In this document: positions 58,894 to 64,000 of the stretch, piece after piece
Layout of the letters: each line of letters opens with the position of its first letter
How positions within the stretch are numbered: the first letter of the stretch is position 1
Assembly (NCBI GenBank): GCA_024362935.1
Contig: JANCRA010000001.1
Coordinates: 60,354,930 to 60,418,929 of the forward strand
Origin: Setophaga petechia
Taxonomy: Eukaryota; Chordata; Aves; Passeriformes; Parulidae
Direction: 5' to 3'
Length of the DNA stretch: 64,000 nucleotides
Notes under the pieces: generated by a model
Databases searched by the model: none
Told to the model about the DNA's origin: nothing
Seen by the model: the letters and a program-made list of their open reading frames with translations, nothing else
Position numbers and translations under genes: made by a program

Positions 58894-61796
58894 GTCACTC
58901 AAACTCAGAAAAGAGAACTGGATGTGGAGCATGAACAGCTGCCAGGTCACCCAGTCACTCACTCATCAGATCCCCTCAGAGAAGCCAACCCAGTTTAGCT
59001 GGGCAAAACAAAGGTTAAGAGGGATGAAAATAAATACTTAAGATGAGTATTAGCCTGGATCTCCCTAGAGGGAAGTTGTAATGGATAATATTGGTACAAT
59101 AATTCATGAGCATACAATACCTATAAGCAAATATAAGGTTAAAATCAGGAGTTTTCTAGTAATCCTTGTAAGATGAAGATTCATGAGCTTTTCAGTAATT
59201 TCATAACACTTGTCTGCCTGTGTCACAAGAGGGGACTCACAGCACAGGAAGACCCTTCCTGTAACATTCCTATGCTACAGGCTGACAGACTGGCACAGCT
59301 AAATGGAATTCTTCACATATACAGGTGCTTACATAAATAATTCCTAGATGAAAGATCAATGTTTGTATTTTATTGCTGGCTATGAATGTGAATATTAGCA
59401 CACTACATTTCCAATAAATTCCCAAACATAAAAGCTTGAGTGTGCAGCAAGACACTTACAGATGACAATGCTTAAAAATCTATACTACAGTGGACACAAT
59501 TAGTATTGAATACAGTTAAGTTTATTAGGATTAAAAATTCAAGGTGAGAATACTTGGAATGTTCAGAACTGTAACATTCACTTGCAAACTGCTGTACTAA
59601 CACTTTGTAGAAGATCCCAGTTTGCAGCCACATTAAATGATGACAGAAATGTCCTGCTCATCCAGCAGCCCAGCTCCTTTCTTGGAGAAATGCCAGTTCA
59701 ATAACTTGATTTTCATTGTTTCATTTATATTTGGGCTACACCATCCTTCTTCTGAGTTTCTGTCTTACTGACTCTTAAGAGATTTTCAGGTAACAGAATG
59801 CTATTTTGTACAAAAGTCTGGAGTAAAATCTAGAGGAGGTAAAGTAGTTTGTTGCCTAATTTGCATTCTCTTTCTGCTTTCTACCTTCCAGAGACTGGCT
59901 TTGGTTGCTGTAGCACAAAATGTTTGATTGATGCATATTTTGACAGTCTTTCATAACTCCTTTTTGCATATATACTTGTCTGCCACAGTTCTGGTAAAGA
60001 GGAATAATTTTCACTTTGTGATGAATGAAAAAAACAAAGCATCCTTTGATCTTACTCTTTCCTAAAACACTTCTTTTTGATCCAAGCTAAAGAAAGAAAA
60101 CAAGAAGACAAGAAGAGAGTACCAAATTGATGTTTGCTCTTCTCCAGCATGGAGGGAGGAAGGGGAGATGAAATCTTACGTGCTGACACTAAACATTTGC
60201 TTGGTATTCACAACCATTGTTAAATGATGAAAAGACCTAAAAGCTCCTGGTTTGTACAAATTGCTCTGGTTCTTCTGTGATTTTTGAGAAGAGCATACTA
60301 AAGTGGCAACAAATAAAGCACATAGGTTTGTTTACACAGAAGAGGCACAAGCAGCATGAAGCAACACCAAGGCACTCCACACCACTTTGAGAAAAACTGC
60401 TGGTTTATATTTGCAAATATAAGAGACTAATTAGAAGAAACACACACATTAGCACAGACAGCTAAAGCAGCCTCTGATGATGATCAGACTGGTGTGATTT
60501 CCTCCTAGCTTACATTTGCTTCTTCAATTCCTTGATAATGGAAATGGGAGGAAGCATCATACAGTGGCCACAGAATGATTAAATTCATCTGTGGCCTTTC
60601 TACTTCTGAAAGAGAGGCCCAGGCACTTACCTGAGGCAAACACTGTTTTCCAAATTAGGCTATTTTTTTGTATTTTCTGTTTATTTTACACAGTTCCTGT
60701 AGTTAGAATCTAAAAGCAAGGCCAGGATTCTTAACATACCAATTGTTGCATCTCATCAAGTGCATTAAAACGGGAGGCACTGAAAATAGAGAATCTCATT
60801 GACTTGCACAAGAGAGTTTTCAAGTGCTACAGCTGTTTCCATTCAGATACAGCAATTAATACTGACAGAATTGATTGGATTTGAACTCATCTAACATCAT
60901 TAAGACTGAAGACAGTCTCATTCGTGCTTAGCAACTGAAATGGTCCAACAGACGCAAATCCTGACTGCAGCTGCCTTAACCAATAGGGAAGGGAGCAAAA
61001 ACTTCATGAAGTCCATTATTAAATTCATGAAGTTCATTGTTCAATATTTTCCACATGGATTTCCAGAGACTCCCACCTTCCCATTTCACAGCAGAACTGC
61101 TCACCAAAAGCATATCTGTAATGGAGTACATTCAGCACTGTTTCTTTCTCCAGATAAAAGCACAGCCTGAGGTATACAAGTGAAGCAATAGGCTGCAGAC
61201 ATCTCTGTGGCATTTAATCCAAAGAGATTATTAGAAATTCAAAACAGAAACTAACAATGATTGTTTTTTCCTATCCACAGAAAGGGCAGTCTTCCCCTTC
61301 ACTTTCTTACGTGGGATGAAGTCTGAAAGAAATTTCTGAGGAAACAGCCGTACCAAATCCCACACAGTCTGAAAGAAATCATTAAGAAAATGACATGATG
61401 GCATGTGTGGGTGGAGTGACAGTGTTGCACCACAGTCAGGCTCCTGCTGAGTAAAAACTAAATGAAGAAAAGCAAGTTCTTGGCCTGTGTGTTCAAGAAG
61501 TGCATACAGTACCTTTTTATCATGGCAGCAACCACATGTTTGTAAAAGGTGAAGTTTCACTAACAAATAATACTAGTGAGCATTAAAGCAATGAGTTCTT
61601 AATCTGAATATGAAAAATCAACTGTGAACAAGCATTCCCAGTAATTTGGCAAAAGTTTCTCAAGAATGCAACCTGTTGCTGCTCCAGAAACAATTATCAG
61701 TCAGCGAAGTCACTGCCTCTGCCATTTAGACATTTTCTTTTTTGCAAAATAATTTTTACAAACCCCTCAAACCACATGGTCAAAACATAAAAGCTT

Positions 61797-61817
61797 TACA
61801 TATATATATATATATGT
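61797..61817. repeat. (TA)n microsatellite, intron 4
   Basis: An uninterrupted TA run of about ten units. Confidence 0.9.
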
Positions 61818-63664
61818 TTGAGGCTGTTCCTCTGTTTGTCCTGAATGGGACTGACAGGGAACAGAGGAAGTTCTAGCCAAGGCAGAACACTTCCTGTGGA
61901 ATCTAGTTTTCTGCCAAGGCAGTATCTTTGGGTTATGCATTAACATTTAACTGCAGAACACAGGCTTCTATTTGCTCCCTTACTATCGAGATCTAGATAC
62001 TGTTATCTACAATTCTGAAGCTGTTCAAATGTTCTAGTTCACATCACAATCATAACCCCCTGAGATAGGTCTGGCACCATATATTAAATTTAAGGCAGAC
62101 CTGGACTAACTGCAATTATAGTATGGCACACTTCCTCACAGTACAGCAGTACAACAACACAAAAAAGCCACTGTTTTTTAAAAGGAGTATTGTCCCTAGA
62201 ACTAAGAATTTTACATGCACTTCTTAGAAATGTTCTGAATTAAGAAGCTTTTTCCAATTTCACATAGAAAGATTTCCTTTGTAGCCCTTAAGGGAAAAAA
62301 AAAAGCAAAACAAACCCCAGAGCATGTCAGAGAACAAATATGTGTGTTGTGCCCTGGAGCCACTTCCAAGCCAACAGTCACAGCACTTACCTGGGACAGA
62401 CACAAATCACACACAAGCTTCTGTTGAACTCAGTTAGGATTTGAGCCCTGAATCCTGAATGCCTTCACTGCAGACAGACTATTTTAATATTTGTGTATTT
62501 CTAGTCTAAAATCTAGTGCTGAAGAAGTCTTTACAGATTTCTTTAAATAAAAGTTAAGTCAGGAAGTAAACCAGAATGTAACTTGAACATGAAAGTACAC
62601 GATTGCTTATGTGCAGGAAGATTCAGGTTCTAACTCAGCCATGCTGAATGCAAATACTTGTGTTTGTATGCTTAGAAATGGGCTATTCTCCATTTCAGGG
62701 GAAATAATGTATTCTCATTCTAACCAGCAAAACCACGGGGGGACCTAAGAAAGCTCTTTGAGTAGGTGGGTGGGTGTGCTGTCTGTTAAACCATAAACTG
62801 CCCTGGAAAAATTTACAGTTCAAAGAGATAATTTCACGTAAGTTAGTCTTGCAATACAATCCCTATAATTCAGGTTTGTCCATATCCAAAACCATAAGCA
62901 GCAACTTTTCAAATGAGTGGCAAAGTTTGCCCATCCCAGGGAAGATTGAGGAAATCAGTTTCTCTTTTCAAGTTATGAACACACAGTTCATGCTGTCACC
63001 ATCCCTGCTTCCACTAAAAAGCCTTATCTGGAAAAAACAAGCTCCATGCAGACCCAGTCGCTACATCAACAACTCATGGGACTTAAACTCCTGAAGCAAA
63101 AGAGAATATCAGTAGGAAATTTCCTTTCTATATGCTGGGCACTTTACATTCTGAGTGGTGTCAAAATGAAACATTATAAAGCAGTAAGATATCAATCAGG
63201 AATTAAATACTAAAAGAATCTTTCCCTCTCTAAACTCAGGCTTACCTTTGTAATCCAGCAGTTGAGACTTTCTGTAGGGAAATTAGTGTTCCACATGCTT
63301 TTTTAAATCTTTCCTTTAGACAACTGACTTGCAGCAAATATTTATTTCTGAGTCTATCTTTGCTTTGTTTTGGCAGGTAGCACACAACTTTTACTTACAT
63401 ACTTAGACTTTATATTAAAATCCACTTCACCAGTGGAGTTTTACCAGTTTTTATGGAATAAATGGGATCCTTACAGTGACACTTAGAAATGACTTCTTGC
63501 ACATGCAAATGATGAAATATATTCCTGTCCTTCCAGCTGTTTCCATCCATTTGTGCAGCTCATGGCACCAGAACCAGGCATTTATCTCATGAGCTTGCAC
63601 TTGCATCTCCAGGTTTGAATGGCCCATTCCCACCATGCTAAACAAATGCAAAACAAATACTTAC

Positions 63665-63719
63665 AAGTCAAAGACTAAGTAATGGAATCCTTCTTCTGAT
63701 ATGCTGTCATGGAGCCGCA
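63665..63719 (-). CDS. CAMK2D: CAMK2D exon 4 (kinase N-lobe to hinge), 55 nt
   Basis: It encodes the end of a split Val74, then RLHDSISEEGFHYLVFD and the first two bases of Leu92. This is the beta4-beta5 and hinge region of the kinase domain that lines the ATP site. The acceptor reads CCTTTCCATAG and the donor GTAAGT. Phase in is 1 and phase out is 2, which fits exon 5. The 55-nt length is the usual one for this exon in CaMKII genes. It is the most upstream coding exon in the window; exons 1-3 must lie beyond base 64000. Confidence 0.96.
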
Positions 63720-64000
63720 CTATGGAAAGGGGGAAGAAAAGATAAACACCAGTCACCTTTTCCATGTTTTGATGGCTGTTGCTGGTTTGGGGCAGAAGGA
63801 GGGGGGTTATAATTCTGCTGCAGAGCTGGTATTGCACCTCTGTATGTTCTCAGCTGTGGCTTTTGGGGCTTTGCTTTAAATTCCCTACCCTCGGAACAGC
63901 CTTTTCCAGAACTCTTACTTTTCTAATGTCACACCACCTTTTTCTCAGCAGTATTACATCTTACAAGTTTTAAATAAAGCAAGATGAGGAAAATCCCCCC

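Larger units (their letters stand above)
57345..63664 (-). other. CAMK2D intron 4 (6.3 kb)
   Basis: Holds the sense-oriented solo LTR (58251-58893) and the (TA)n run at 61797-61817. Several consensus-looking pseudo-donors (60630, 62391 regions) lack a matching exon. No coding sequence recognised. Confidence 0.8.

Noticed and set aside
61231..61566. 111-codon minus-strand frame in intron 4
   Set aside because: Would interrupt the kinase domain and has no clear splice sites or family resemblance.
62364..62425. Perfect-looking donor GTAAGT with a 30-nt in-frame unit in intron 4
   Set aside because: Frame-compatible, but it would insert ten residues between Leu92 and Val93 in the kinase hinge; pseudo-donors of this kind recur in these introns.

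Overview
The window is vertebrate nuclear DNA, almost certainly from a songbird. Its coding content is split into short exons with canonical splice sites. It carries the 3' ends of chicken-repeat-1 (CR1) LINEs and two solo LTRs that resemble families I know from zebra finch relatives. The coding backbone is one gene on the minus strand, CAMK2D (calcium/calmodulin-dependent protein kinase II delta). It enters at the right edge with exon 4 (human-style numbering) and ends near 10.6 kb. Exons 1-3, which encode the ATP-binding N-lobe and Lys43, lie beyond base 64000.

Layout, in the direction of transcription (right to left). Exons 4-11 (63.7-43.4 kb) encode the rest of the kinase domain, with the HRD catalytic loop, the DFG motif and the autoinhibitory helix carrying Thr287. 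Exon 12 carries Thr306/Thr307. Exons 13-17 (39.0-29.2 kb) form the variable linker and include the nuclear-localisation exon 14 and cassette exons 15 and 16. Exons 18-20 (18.7-16.7 kb) encode the association (hub) domain. A terminal exon at 12.6 kb adds one residue (Asn) and a stop, followed by a 3' UTR of about 2 kb that ends after an AATAAA near 10.63 kb. From 1 to about 10.6 kb the DNA looks intergenic, with two CR1 remnants and no gene I can support.

Two observations go beyond an ordinary CAMK2D annotation. First, exon 6, which carries the catalytic loop, is present twice: a delta-type copy at 54742-54814 and, 868 bp downstream, a copy at 53801-53873 whose protein matches the CAMK2A/CAMK2B version. 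Each is 73 nt in the same phase. Using both, or neither, gives an early stop in exon 7, so the reading frame allows only one per mRNA. Second, the long intron between exons 17 and 18 contains a 285-nt, phase 1-1 candidate exon (25627-25911). It has a good acceptor, a strong-context ATG, a hydrophobic membrane-spanning segment and a GTAAGT donor in frame with the hub domain. It could give a membrane-anchored, kinase-less hub protein similar in concept to alpha-KAP of CAMK2A, or a cassette in the full kinase.

All calls are by eye from sequence. Family names and residue numbering come from general knowledge of CaMKII, and no database search was run.
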